Shown piece after piece: positions 50,238 through 60,446 of a stretch of 64,000 nucleotides of DNA (the first letter of the stretch is position 1; each line of letters starts with the position of its first letter). Made by a program: the position numbers and the translations under genes. Origin of the DNA: Ilyomonas sp963790435 (GTDB lineage Bacteria > Bacteroidota > Bacteroidia > Chitinophagales > Chitinophagaceae); contig CAWBOI010000002.1 of NCBI GenBank assembly GCA_963790435.1, positions 496,001 through 560,000 on the forward strand, read 5' to 3'. Below the pieces are notes generated by a model, which saw only the letters and a list, made by a program, of their open reading frames with translations, had not been told where the DNA came from and did not search any database.

Positions 50238-52625
50238 ATGTTTAAAAATTATCTCAAAATCGCCCGTAGAAATCTTCTTACCAACAAGGTTTATTCTATC
50301 ATTAATATCGTTGGTCTTGCAGCGGGTATGGCTGTTGCTATGCTGATCTCCTTTTGGATTTGGGATGAAATTACGTTTGATAACTATCATACTAACCATA
50401 AACAACTTGCACAGGTAATGACAACATTCTTTAATGATAAGAATGAACAGCAAACTGCGACTGCCATTGCCATACCAATAGCAAATGAGTTAAGAACAAG
50501 GTATGCAAGTGATTTTAAAAATGTTTCACTGGCTTCTTGGAATTACAGTCATGTACTTGGAATTGGTGAAAAGAAAATCAGCGGCACCGGATTGTGGGTT
50601 GAAGGAAATTTCCCTGCCATGTTCTCCTTGAAAATGATTGAAGGAAATAGAAATGCTTTGAACGATCCTTCGTCTGTTTTATTAAGTTCGTCAATTGCAA
50701 AAGCATTGTTTGGTAATGCAAGTGCTATCAACAAAACGGTAAAGCTTGACAATAAAAATGATTTTAAAGTAGCAGGTGTGTATGAAGATCTTCCGCATAA
50801 CACTACTTTATACGATGCCAAATTACTGCTGCCGTGGAAAAAATATCTTACTACAGAAAACTGGTTAAAAGATGCACAAACTCAATGGAACAACCATTCT
50901 TTCCAGGCGTATGTTGAAGTGAATAGTGATGCCGACATTGATAAAATCTCTGCCAAAGCAAAGAACGCTGCAATGGTACATAAAAATGCAGCAACAGATG
51001 GCAAAGAAGAACTCGTACTGCAGCCTATGGATAAGTGGCGATTGTATAGTGATTTTAAAAACGGAAAGGCAACTGGTGGCCGCATACAATTTATCTGGTT
51101 GTTTTCAATCATCGGTGTTTTTGTTTTGTTGCTGGCCTGTATAAATTTTATGAACCTGTCCACTGCACGCAGTGAAAAACGGGCAAAAGAAGTTGGCATA
51201 CGCAAAACAGTTGGCTCTGTGCGTGGGCAATTAATCGGTCAGTTTTTAAGTGAATCAGTTTTAATAGCGTTTATCTCATTTTTATTTTCAATATTACTTG
51301 TTGAAATATTAATACCGTTGTTTAATAAACTGGCTGATAAAAACATTCAAGTGCCTTGGAGCAATCCAATATTCTGGTTACTGACATTGGTTTTTACTTT
51401 TATAACAGGAATTATTTCAGGCAGCTACCCGGCATTTTATCTTTCTAAATTTGAACCCATTAAAGTATTAAAAGGCACATTTCGCGTAGGCAAGTTTGCG
51501 TCATTGCCACGCAAAGTTTTGGTAATTGTTCAGTTTACTTTTTCTATCGCATTAATTATCGGAACCGTCATCGTGTTCAAACAAATTCAATATGCCAAAA
51601 ACAGGCCTGTAAATTATAATAGTGAAGGGTTGATTACTATAAACATGTCAACGCCTGATTTGTATGGGCATTATGATGCTATACGGAATGATTTACTCCA
51701 AACAGGTGTTGTAAATAATATGGCGGAGTCATCAAGCCCAACTACAGCGCTTTATTCAAACCAGATTGGCTTTAACTGGCAGGGGAAAGACCCAAACAGC
51801 TTACCTGCTTTTGGAACCATTTGGGTAACCACAGATTTTGGTAAAACAATAGGCTGGAAAATAAAAGAAGGCAGAGATTTTTCAAAAGCATTTGCAACCG
51901 ATAGTTTAGCAATGATTCTAAATGAATCTGCCGTTAAGCAGGTTGGGATGAAACAGGATATTGTTGGGCAAACAATACAGTTTAATGATAAAAAGTTTAC
52001 GGTTATAGGTATTATAAAAGATATGATTATGCAATCGCCGTATATGCCGGTAACACCAACCGTTTTTATGTATGATCCCGAAAATGTAAGTGTGGTTACT
52101 GTTGCAATAAAACAAGGTATTCCTGTACAGGATGCATTAAGTAAAATAGAAACTGTATTAAAAAAATATAATCCGTCCGCGCCTTTTGATTATACATTTA
52201 ATGACGAAGATTATAAAACGAAGTTTGCCGATGAACAAAGGGTAGGAAAGCTGGCAAGTTTCTTCACCATATTAGCCATTTTTATTTCCTGCCTTGGTTT
52301 GTTTGGCCTGGCATCGTTTGTTGCCGAGCAGCGCAAAAAAGAAATTGGTGTGCGCAAAGTGTTAGGCGCGTCAATCTATAATCTGTGGCAGATGTTATCG
52401 AGAGAGTTTGCATTGCTGGTTATCATTTCCTGTTTCATTGCTATCCCGTTAGCCTGGTATTATTTACACCAATGGTTGCAGCAGTACGATTACAGAACAG
52501 AAATATCATTCTGGGTTTTTATTCTTTCAGGATTCGGAGCACTTGTCATCACGTTGCTTACGGTTAGTTTTCAGGCTATCAAAGCAGCATTGGCAAATCC
52601 GGTAAAGAGTTTACGGACGGAGTAG
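50238..52625 (+). CDS. MacB/FtsX-type ABC transporter permease 2 of 5
   Basis: 795 residues. The ATG at 50238 (MFKNYLKIARRNLLTNKVYS) is chosen: a longer ORF exists from 50157, but its extra codons run through a REP-like palindrome. FtsX cores carry ACINFMNLSTARSEKRAKEV plus GIRKTVGS (middle) and EQRKKEIGVRKVLGASIYNL (C-terminal). The tail is KAALANPVKSLRTE. More divergent in its periplasmic domain than permease 1 (e.g. ATAIAIPIANELRTRYASDF). The 11-mer variant GCAAAACCAAA lies 63 bases upstream. Confidence 0.9.
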   Translation: MFKNYLKIARRNLLTNKVYSIINIVGLAAGMAVAMLISFWIWDEITFDNYHTNHKQLAQVMTTFFNDKNEQQTATAIAIPIANELRTRYASDFKNVSLASWNYSHVLGIGEKKISGTGLWVEGNFPAMFSLKMIEGNRNALNDPSSVLLSSSIAKALFGNASAINKTVKLDNKNDFKVAGVYEDLPHNTTLYDAKLLLPWKKYLTTENWLKDAQTQWNNHSFQAYVEVNSDADIDKISAKAKNAAMVHKNAATDGKEELVLQPMDKWRLYSDFKNGKATGGRIQFIWLFSIIGVFVLLLACINFMNLSTARSEKRAKEVGIRKTVGSVRGQLIGQFLSESVLIAFISFLFSILLVEILIPLFNKLADKNIQVPWSNPIFWLLTLVFTFITGIISGSYPAFYLSKFEPIKVLKGTFRVGKFASLPRKVLVIVQFTFSIALIIGTVIVFKQIQYAKNRPVNYNSEGLITINMSTPDLYGHYDAIRNDLLQTGVVNNMAESSSPTTALYSNQIGFNWQGKDPNSLPAFGTIWVTTDFGKTIGWKIKEGRDFSKAFATDSLAMILNESAVKQVGMKQDIVGQTIQFNDKKFTVIGIIKDMIMQSPYMPVTPTVFMYDPENVSVVTVAIKQGIPVQDALSKIETVLKKYNPSAPFDYTFNDEDYKTKFADEQRVGKLASFFTILAIFISCLGLFGLASFVAEQRKKEIGVRKVLGASIYNLWQMLSREFALLVIISCFIAIPLAWYYLHQWLQQYDYRTEISFWVFILSGFGALVITLLTVSFQAIKAALANPVKSLRTE

Positions 52626-52686
52626 CGAAAATTGATGGAAATAAACAACCAGGCATCAACAAATCATACATCAAAAATCACTTCTC

Positions 52687-55071
52687 ATGTTTACCTCTTA
52701 TTTTAAAACGATGCTACGCAGCCTTTGGAAAAACAAAGGCTATAGCTTTCTCAACATCTCTGGTTTGGCCATCGGTATCGCGTGTGCAGGATTGATTTTT
52801 TTATGGGTGGAAAACGAAGTGGGCTGGGATCAATTCAATACAAAAAAAGATCGGTTGTACTTTATTCGCGAAAACCAAAAGTATGACGCTTATACCGCAA
52901 CCTTTGGCTCAACACCGGGCGTAATGGCACCTGCTATGAAGGCTGAAATTCCTGGCATTGCCAACGCTTGTCGCATCTATGACGAGGACGCTGTGTTGTT
53001 TACCATTGGCGATAAAGCCATGTATGCAGCGGGCTATTATGCCGATGCTTCTATCTTTTCTATGTTCACATTTCCGTTCGTGCAAGGCAATGCCAGTACA
53101 GCTTTTGCACAACGTTATTCACTGGTGATTACCCAAAAAACCGCAAAGAAATTTTTTGGTAATGATCAAAATGTAGTTGGCAAAACCGTTCGCGTTGATA
53201 ACAAACAAGACTATGTAGTAACAGGTGTGGTGAAAGATATTCCCGATAATTCAACAATACACTTTGAATTTGTAGCACCATTTGAAATTATCTATGACCA
53301 AAGCCCCTGGCTGCATATCTGGGGGAACAATTCGTTAAGTACGATTGCAGAACTGAAGCCTGGTGCTAATGGGTCTTCTGTAAATAAAATATTGTACAAT
53401 TTCATACAACAAAGAGAGCCGCAATCTAATGCACGGCCTTTCCTGTGGAGCATGAACAAATGGCATTTGTATGATCAGTTTGAGAACGGCAAAGAAACCC
53501 GCAGCGGACAGATTCAATATGTGCATCTTTTCTCTGTTATTGCATGGATTATCTTATTCATTGCCTGCATCAATTTTATGAACCTGGCTACGGCACGCAG
53601 CGAGCGGAGAGCAAGAGAAGTAGGTGTACGAAAAGTGCTGGGGGCAGGCAAACGAAAGCTGGTTGTTCAGTTCATTGGCGAAGCTCTTTTTATGGCATTG
53701 CTTTCAGCCATTCTTGCTGTTGTTGTTATATTTTTGGTTTTGCCCCTTTTTAATACACTGGTGCAGCAAGACCTTTCATTAGGCTTTGATAAGCCATCGC
53801 ATATTGCTGCCCTGTTGCTGATTACCCTTGTCTGCGGATTGATTGCAGGCAGCTATCCTTCTTTTTATTTATCGTCCTTTAATCCTGTATTTGTTTTAAA
53901 AGGCATGAAACTAAAAACCGGCAGCGCTGCCTTCATTCGTAAAGGATTGGTGGTTGTGCAGTTTGCGGTTTCTATCATTCTTATCATCAGCACCGTCATT
54001 ATTTACCAGCAGATACAGCATGTAAAGAACCGTAACCTGGGGTTCAATAAAAACAATTTGCTTCAGGCAGATGCACAGGGCAAAGTAGCCAAATACTATC
54101 CGGCTATGAAGCAGGCTTTGCTGAACACTGGTGTAGTTGAGAATGTTGCCCTGAGCGATCATACCACACTGTATGGTGGAAACAATACCAGTAGCCTTAT
54201 ATGGCAGGGCAAAGTGCCTGGAGCACAAATCTTAATTTCAACACGACATGTAACGTCTGAGTTTCTGCAAACATCCGGCATTAAAGTTTTAGAAGGAAGA
54301 GACTTTATACCTACTGATTCTGCTGATTCAAAAAAGTTGAATGTAGTCATCACACAATCCTTTGAAAAGCTGATGGGGAAAGAAAGTGCCATTGGTAAAA
54401 TACTACGCTACAACGGCGATACGAGCGGCACTGAAGCAACTGTTGTAGGTGTGGTAAGTGATTACGTGTACGGTGATATGTATGGCAACAAATCTGATCC
54501 GGTAGTATTTATTTGTACCTCTCCTGAACATGCAAATAAAATGTACATCCGCCTAAAGCCAGAATCCAATGTGGAAGCGGCTTTGGCAAAGATGGGAGCC
54601 GTAATAAAAAAGAACAATGCGGCCTATCCTTTTGTTTACAAGTTTGTAGATGACCAGTTTAATGACATGTTTGTAAGCGAAATGCTTATTTCCAAATTGT
54701 CGAGAGTGTTTGCAGCTTTAGCCATTATCATTTCATGCCTTGGCTTGTTTGGATTGGCTGCTTATACCGCCGAACGCCGGACAAAAGAAATCGGTATCCG
54801 CAAAGTATTAGGCGCCAGTGTTTCGGGCATTACTACACTGTTATCAAAAGACTTTTTGCGTCTTGTTTTTATAGCTTGTGTGGTTGCCTTTCCGGTTGCC
54901 TGGTGGATGATGCACAACTGGCTTCTGGATTATCAGTACCGGGTTAAAATTAGCGGTTGGATATTTCTTTTAGCAGGCATTGCAGCAATGCTGATTGCTT
55001 TAATAACGATTTCTTTTCAATCTATAAAGGCGGCAGTTGCCAACCCGGTGAAGAGCCTGCGGACGGAGTAA
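52687..55071 (+). CDS. MacB/FtsX-type ABC transporter permease 3 of 5
   Basis: 794 residues beginning MFTSYFKTMLRSLWKNKGYS. Same double-FtsX layout: TM1 (~20-40), PCD, CINFMNLATARSERRAREVG and VRKVLGAGKRKLV in the middle, then AAYTAERRTKEIGIRKVLGA and the tail AAVANPVKSLRTE. The spacer to permease 2 is 61 bases and holds no repeat. The stop is followed by a REP-like palindrome. GCAAAACCAAA on the opposite strand occurs at 53733. Confidence 0.9.
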   Translation: MFTSYFKTMLRSLWKNKGYSFLNISGLAIGIACAGLIFLWVENEVGWDQFNTKKDRLYFIRENQKYDAYTATFGSTPGVMAPAMKAEIPGIANACRIYDEDAVLFTIGDKAMYAAGYYADASIFSMFTFPFVQGNASTAFAQRYSLVITQKTAKKFFGNDQNVVGKTVRVDNKQDYVVTGVVKDIPDNSTIHFEFVAPFEIIYDQSPWLHIWGNNSLSTIAELKPGANGSSVNKILYNFIQQREPQSNARPFLWSMNKWHLYDQFENGKETRSGQIQYVHLFSVIAWIILFIACINFMNLATARSERRAREVGVRKVLGAGKRKLVVQFIGEALFMALLSAILAVVVIFLVLPLFNTLVQQDLSLGFDKPSHIAALLLITLVCGLIAGSYPSFYLSSFNPVFVLKGMKLKTGSAAFIRKGLVVVQFAVSIILIISTVIIYQQIQHVKNRNLGFNKNNLLQADAQGKVAKYYPAMKQALLNTGVVENVALSDHTTLYGGNNTSSLIWQGKVPGAQILISTRHVTSEFLQTSGIKVLEGRDFIPTDSADSKKLNVVITQSFEKLMGKESAIGKILRYNGDTSGTEATVVGVVSDYVYGDMYGNKSDPVVFICTSPEHANKMYIRLKPESNVEAALAKMGAVIKKNNAAYPFVYKFVDDQFNDMFVSEMLISKLSRVFAALAIIISCLGLFGLAAYTAERRTKEIGIRKVLGASVSGITTLLSKDFLRLVFIACVVAFPVAWWMMHNWLLDYQYRVKISGWIFLLAGIAAMLIALITISFQSIKAAVANPVKSLRTE

Positions 55072-55122
55072 GTGCGTAAGTAGTGAATAAAAAAGTATAA
55101 AACCAAAAGCGGAAAATCAGCA

Positions 55123-55144
55123 ACCTGCCTGCCGGTAGGCAGGT
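55123..55144. repeat. REP-like palindrome before permease 4
   Basis: Eight-base arms ACCTGCCT / AGGCAGGT around GCCGGT, 15 bases before the ATG of the fourth permease; flanked by CATAAAT like the copy at 50201. Confidence 0.75.
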
Positions 55145-55159
55145 CATAAATCATCTTTT

Positions 55160-57589
55160 ATGTTTAAAAATTATTTTAAAACTGCTATCAGAAATTTTGG
55201 CAAAAACAAACTCACAACACTCATCAATGTGTTTGGTTTGTCAATAGGTATCAGCGCGGCGCTCATTATTTATTTCATCATTCAATACGATTTCAGCTTT
55301 GATAAACATGAACCCGGCAGAGACAGAATTTACCGCATTGTATCAGAAGGCGAGAACTGGAAAAATGCTGGTGTGCCGGTGCCATTGCATGGAGAAATAC
55401 AAAGCAATGTAAGTGGCATTGAAGCTACTTCTCTCATTCTGCAATACAACGATGACAATCCTAAAATCAGCATCCCGAATGGCAATCATCACGCAGTATC
55501 TGTTTTTAAAAAACAGGAAAGCATTGCGTTTGTTGACAGCAATTATTTTAGCCTATTTCCGCATCAATGGCTGGCTGGCAATCGGGCAACTTCGCTAAAC
55601 AATCCTTACAATCTTGTATTGAGTGAAAGCCGCGCCAGGCTTTACTTTCCAGGCATTCCTGCAGAGCAGTTGATTGGGAAAACAATTGTTTTTAACGATA
55701 CGCTTCCTATGACGCTGACGGGCATAGTAAAAGAGGCCGAAGCCAACAGCGATTTTTCGTACCAGATGTTTATTTCGTTAGTTACTGCATCTACACCGGC
55801 TCTGAAAGACAATTATAGCTTCTTAGATCAATGGAACAGCACTAATTCCAATTTTCAAACAATTGTAAAATTGTTGCCGGGTGTTCAGGCATCAGGAATA
55901 AACAAGCAGCTGAAAGGAATTTTTAAAAAGCATGATACCGACCCTGACGATGCCAAAACCATCCATCGTTTACAGCCGTTAAGCGATGTGCATTACAACA
56001 CCGATTTCGAAGGAAAAGTAAACCTAAGCACCATCAACAATCTTATTCTTTTAGTCCTGTTTTTATTGCTGCTGGGGGCTATTAATTTTATTAATCTTTC
56101 CACTGCGCAATCGGTACAGCGAGCTAAAGAAATCGGTATTCGTAAAACCTTAGGTAGCAGCAAAAGCAGCCTCATTTTTCAGTTTCTTACCGAAACATTT
56201 TTGCTTACGTTGTTCACTACCGTTTTATCGGTTGCCATATCGCCCCTGTTGCTAAAAGCTTTTACCGGTTTTATACCGGATGGATTGCAGTTCAACACTA
56301 TTTTCAGCCAGCCCTCCGTATGGCTGTTCCTGTTACTTCTCATAATAATAGTTAGTGTATTAGCAGGGTTATATCCGGCTTTTATTTTATCACGCTTTCA
56401 ACCCATCAAAGTATTAAAAAGCAAGGCTTTTGTAACGGCAGGCACTACGCGCACTGCATGGCTTCGCCAGTCGTTACTGGTATTCCAGTTTGTGATTGCG
56501 CAAGTCTTTATCATCGGTGTTATCGTGGTAGATAAACAGATTCACTATTCAACGCAGAAAGACATGGGCTTTCGCAAAGATGCCATCATCACTTTTTCTT
56601 TGCCGTTTGATTTTTATCATCCCAACAACAAAAAGTTTGTGATGAAAGAGGAACTTAAAAACATGCCCGGGGTGCAGGAAGTAACGCTTGGCAATGCCTC
56701 ACCCGCCATCTACGGGCAAATGAGCAGCAGCATTGCGTTTAAAGAAGGGAAAAAAGATATGAAACTGAATGTAGATACCCGCAGCGGCGATACTTCTTTC
56801 CTCGGTGTTTATAATATTAAGCTCGTATCGGGCAGAAACATCATGCCGTCAGATACGGCTAATGAATTGTTGATTAATGAAACCGGAGCAAAGCAGTTGG
56901 GCTTTGCGCAGCCTGCAGATGCCATTGGTCACAGGGTAAATTTTGGAAGTGCTTCTTTGCCGGTTGTGGGTGTGATGCACGACTTTAATCTTGCTTCGGT
57001 GCGCAGCGTTATTCACCCATTAATTTATTATGCGGCACCAAATCGGGGCTGGACGATGAGCGTTGCACTTCGGCCAAACCCGGCTGCCTGGCATAGCGCT
57101 ATTATTAAAATGCAAACTGCCTGGAAAAAACTTTATCCTGATACGGATTTCGATTACGCTTTCTTCGATAAAACAATCGGTGATTTTTATATAGAAGATC
57201 GGCAGCTTTCCACACTCTTAACCTGGTCTGCCGGTGTTGCCATTTGCATTAGTTGTCTTGGCTTGCTGGGCTTAATTATATTCATTACCAACCAACGCAC
57301 CAAAGAGATCGGCGTGCGCAAAGTATTGGGCGCAAGCGTTGCGCAAATCATCACCTTGCTGTCAGGCGATTTTGCAAAGCTCATTGCAATCGCTTTTGTT
57401 ATTGCCATTCCTATTGCCTGGTGGTTTACGCACAACTGGCTGCAAAACTTTGCTTATCATACCAAATTAAACTGGTGGATATTTTTAGTAAGCGGCGTTA
57501 TTATGGTTGTTGCAGCATTTACCATTTTATGTATTCGTGCAGGTAAAGCTGCCCTTGCTAACCCGGTGAAGAGCTTGCGAACGGAGTAA
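55160..57589 (+). CDS. MacB/FtsX-type ABC transporter permease 4 of 5
   Basis: 809 residues beginning MFKNYFKTAIRNFGKNKLTT. Double FtsX layout with LGAINFINLSTAQSVQRAKE and IGIRKTLGSSKSS in the middle, ITNQRTKEIGVRKVLGASVA near the end, and the tail AALANPVKSLRTE. The periplasmic domain is the most divergent of the five. GCAAAAACAAA lies in codons 14-17. Confidence 0.9.
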   Translation: MFKNYFKTAIRNFGKNKLTTLINVFGLSIGISAALIIYFIIQYDFSFDKHEPGRDRIYRIVSEGENWKNAGVPVPLHGEIQSNVSGIEATSLILQYNDDNPKISIPNGNHHAVSVFKKQESIAFVDSNYFSLFPHQWLAGNRATSLNNPYNLVLSESRARLYFPGIPAEQLIGKTIVFNDTLPMTLTGIVKEAEANSDFSYQMFISLVTASTPALKDNYSFLDQWNSTNSNFQTIVKLLPGVQASGINKQLKGIFKKHDTDPDDAKTIHRLQPLSDVHYNTDFEGKVNLSTINNLILLVLFLLLLGAINFINLSTAQSVQRAKEIGIRKTLGSSKSSLIFQFLTETFLLTLFTTVLSVAISPLLLKAFTGFIPDGLQFNTIFSQPSVWLFLLLLIIIVSVLAGLYPAFILSRFQPIKVLKSKAFVTAGTTRTAWLRQSLLVFQFVIAQVFIIGVIVVDKQIHYSTQKDMGFRKDAIITFSLPFDFYHPNNKKFVMKEELKNMPGVQEVTLGNASPAIYGQMSSSIAFKEGKKDMKLNVDTRSGDTSFLGVYNIKLVSGRNIMPSDTANELLINETGAKQLGFAQPADAIGHRVNFGSASLPVVGVMHDFNLASVRSVIHPLIYYAAPNRGWTMSVALRPNPAAWHSAIIKMQTAWKKLYPDTDFDYAFFDKTIGDFYIEDRQLSTLLTWSAGVAICISCLGLLGLIIFITNQRTKEIGVRKVLGASVAQIITLLSGDFAKLIAIAFVIAIPIAWWFTHNWLQNFAYHTKLNWWIFLVSGVIMVVAAFTILCIRAGKAALANPVKSLRTE

Positions 57590-57651
57590 AAATATGTGCA
57601 AAAACAAACTCTGGCTTTTTCATTCATAAATCATATTCAAAGTTGTTATCC

Positions 57652-60075
57652 ATGATAAAAAGTTATTTGCTCATCGCCATTCGCAACATGAACCGGTATA
57701 AGTTCATATCGTTTATCAATCTGTTTGGTCTTACCGTTGGCATTACCTGTTGCCTGCTGATAAGCCTTTACATTGTAAATGAACTTAGCTATGATAAATA
57801 CAACAAAAACGCAAACAATATTTATCGTGTAGAGCGAACTTTTAGGAACGCCGAAACCGGCGCTCTTTCATTAGAATTGGGTGCTGTTGCGCCACCCATT
57901 GGACCTTTATTACAAAACGATTTTAAAGACATCAAAGCCATCACCAGCGTGTTGCCAACCGGCAACACTTCTGTACGTTATCAAGATAAAATATTCAACG
58001 AGCCGAATGTATATTTTATAGATGACAACTTTTTCAAGGTGTTTGATGCAACAGTGATAAGAGGCAATCCCAATTCTGCGTTGAGCGAGCCTAATTCGGT
58101 GATGCTTACTGAAGAGATGGCAAAGAAATATTTTGGTAATGAAGACCCGATGGATAAGATGGTAAAGCTGGATCAGCAGATTACCTGTAAAGTAACCGGC
58201 ATTTACAAACCGCTTCCTGCCAATGCGCATCTTCACCCTGATGTAATGCTATCGTTTGCTACGTTAAAAGATTCAGCCGTTTATGGTGAAAGAAACCTGC
58301 AGACCAACTGGGGCAACAATTCGTTTTACGATTACCTCTTATTGCCACCGCATTATGATGCAAAAAAATTAGAAGCTCAGTTTCCCCAATTTTTGAACCG
58401 GCATGTTCCGCACGAAGGCGATAAATTTCAACCATCCAGATGGACTTCTTTATCATTACGAAAGCTGACCGACATTCATTTGTATTCACATAAAGATTCT
58501 GAAATTGAAGAGAACGGCGACATCAAACGCGTGTATATTTTTTCAGCCATCGCCTTGTTTATCTTGTTAATCGCGTGCATCAATTACATGAACCTTTCCA
58601 CTGCACGCTCGGCTTTGCGAGCCAAAGAAATTGGTGTGCGTAAAGTGATCGGTGCCGGCAAGGGAGAGTTGGTTGCACAATTTCTAAGCGAGTCTGTTTT
58701 GATTTGTACGGTTGCTACTTCTCTTTCTTTTTTCCTTACCTGGGCGGTGCTTCCTTTAATTAACAGCCTTACTGGTGGGTCGTTCAGCATATATAGTTTA
58801 CTCACTCCTTCTGTTCTTCTGCCATCGCTTGCAGTGCCTTTTGTAGTAGGCATTTTATCAGGCATTTATCCGGCCCTTTTTCTTTCTTCTTTTCAGCCTG
58901 TAAAAGTGTTAAAAGGCGTACTAAAAGTGGACAAAGGAAATTTATCGTTCCGTAAAGTTTTGGTAGTTACACAGTTTGCTATTTCCATTATTTTAATCAT
59001 CAGTACAGCGGTTGTAATACGGCAGTTGCAGTACATGCAAAACAAGTCGTTGGGTTTTAATAAAGACCAGATTGTTACGTTAAATGACAATGCCGGTTTG
59101 AACAAATCTTTTCTTTCTTTCAAAGCTGCTTTGCTCTCCAATGTCAACGTGAAAGAAGTAGCAAGATCGAGCCGCATTCCTTCGGGACGTTTGTTGGATA
59201 GCCAGGGTTCACAAATCAGCAATGGCAATACATTGGCACCAACCAAAGCCGACATCAAAAACGTGCAGGCAGATGAAAGTTTTATACCGGCTTACAAAAT
59301 ACACGTCGTTGCGGGCAGCAATTTTTCAAAACCCGATGGCATGGATACCTCTTCGTTCATCATTAACGAAGCGGCAGTTCGTGCACTGGGCCTGCATTCC
59401 AATGAAGATGCCATTGGAAAACCGTTTATGTATGGCGATAGAAAAGGTGAGATTATTGGCGTCATTAACGACTTCAATTTTGAGTCCTTGCATCAGCAAA
59501 TTATACCACTTGTATTGCTTACTTCTACAGTTCCAAATGGATATAACAGAATCTCCATTAAAGTATCCGGCAACATTCCGTCTGCCGTAGCGCACATAGA
59601 AAAAACATGGAAAACCTATCTGCCCGAAACACCTTTCGACTATACATTTTTAGATGACCGTTTTGCTGATTTATACAGAGCCGAACGCCAACAGGAAGCC
59701 ATCTTCAGCATATTCGCTGGCATTGCTATTTTCATTGCCTGCCTTGGATTATTTGGCTTATCTGCTTTTACCATTACGCAACGCGTAAAAGAAATCGGCA
59801 TCCGCAAAGTGTTGGGTGCCAGCATCGGCAGCATTGCAGTTCTATTGTCAAAAGAATTTTTGCGGCTGGTAGCCATTGCGGCTGTAATTGCCTTTCCTGT
59901 TGCGTGGTATGCTATGCACAACTGGCTGCAGGAGTTTGCTTACCAGACTACCATCAGTTGGTGGATGTTTGTTTTTGCAGGAATTGTTGCGATTGCCATT
60001 GCATTGTTTACAGTCAGTTTTCAGGCAATAAAAGCAGCATTAGCCAACCCGGTGAAGAGTTTGAGAACAGAGTAA
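57652..60075 (+). CDS. MacB/FtsX-type ABC transporter permease 5 of 5
   Basis: 807 residues; the ATG MIKSYLLIAIRNMNRYKF is chosen over a TTG three codons upstream. Motifs: ACINYMNLSTARSALRAKEI, GVRKVIGAGKGELV, TQRVKEIGIRKVLGASIGSI and the tail AALANPVKSLRTE. It is the last gene of the array; the 11-mer GCAAAAACAAA lies 44 bases before it. The array ends just upstream of a second copy of the shared UAS. Confidence 0.9.
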   Translation: MIKSYLLIAIRNMNRYKFISFINLFGLTVGITCCLLISLYIVNELSYDKYNKNANNIYRVERTFRNAETGALSLELGAVAPPIGPLLQNDFKDIKAITSVLPTGNTSVRYQDKIFNEPNVYFIDDNFFKVFDATVIRGNPNSALSEPNSVMLTEEMAKKYFGNEDPMDKMVKLDQQITCKVTGIYKPLPANAHLHPDVMLSFATLKDSAVYGERNLQTNWGNNSFYDYLLLPPHYDAKKLEAQFPQFLNRHVPHEGDKFQPSRWTSLSLRKLTDIHLYSHKDSEIEENGDIKRVYIFSAIALFILLIACINYMNLSTARSALRAKEIGVRKVIGAGKGELVAQFLSESVLICTVATSLSFFLTWAVLPLINSLTGGSFSIYSLLTPSVLLPSLAVPFVVGILSGIYPALFLSSFQPVKVLKGVLKVDKGNLSFRKVLVVTQFAISIILIISTAVVIRQLQYMQNKSLGFNKDQIVTLNDNAGLNKSFLSFKAALLSNVNVKEVARSSRIPSGRLLDSQGSQISNGNTLAPTKADIKNVQADESFIPAYKIHVVAGSNFSKPDGMDTSSFIINEAAVRALGLHSNEDAIGKPFMYGDRKGEIIGVINDFNFESLHQQIIPLVLLTSTVPNGYNRISIKVSGNIPSAVAHIEKTWKTYLPETPFDYTFLDDRFADLYRAERQQEAIFSIFAGIAIFIACLGLFGLSAFTITQRVKEIGIRKVLGASIGSIAVLLSKEFLRLVAIAAVIAFPVAWYAMHNWLQEFAYQTTISWWMFVFAGIVAIAIALFTVSFQAIKAALANPVKSLRTE

Positions 60076-60215
60076 AAAGAGATAAAAACAAAAGTAATTA
60101 GCTCTGATGCGAACCGCTCTATTATTTTGTCAAAATGAATTTCATAGAGCAATTCAATCAATTCATTCACTTTTTTGTTTTCCTCATTGCCAAATGCTTA
60201 ACTTCCTTTCCGTTA

Positions 60216-60244
60216 CCGTACAATAAGTGTTCATTACCGAACAC
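60216..60244 (+). promoter_or_regulatory. shared upstream activating element before the beta-helix protein gene
   Basis: CCGTACAATAAGTGTTC (60216-60232) is identical to 47573-47589. The inverted repeat here is GTGTTC-N6-GAACAC (60227-60244). The sigma-54-like element starts 68 bases downstream of its first base, exactly as at 47584. Confidence 0.7.
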
Positions 60245-60294
60245 CTTTTTATTTATATCTTCTTCAAACGCAAGCCTGCAAAGGCTTTCAGCGT

Positions 60295-60309
60295 TGGCAC
60301 AACCATTGG
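60295..60309 (+). promoter_or_regulatory. sigma-54-like -24/-12 promoter before the beta-helix protein gene
   Basis: TGGCAC (60295-60300), five bases, TTGG (60306-60309). The -24 half is exact and the -12 half has the same G as at 47666. Leader to the ATG about 125 bases. Confidence 0.5.
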
Positions 60310-60446
60310 CATTCTACCCGCAAAATCTGCTCTTAGCAACTCTCTTTTAGGGAATCGGGGCTTTAAAACTTTCCGCCACGGCGGATTGGGGCGTAACATT
60401 TTTCAAACAACATCGTTCAACAATTTCTAACATAAATATTCATATC

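Noticed and set aside
60135..60430. Small ORFs in the leader of the beta-helix gene
   Set aside because: They overlap the shared UAS and sigma-54-like element; composition is low-complexity leader sequence.
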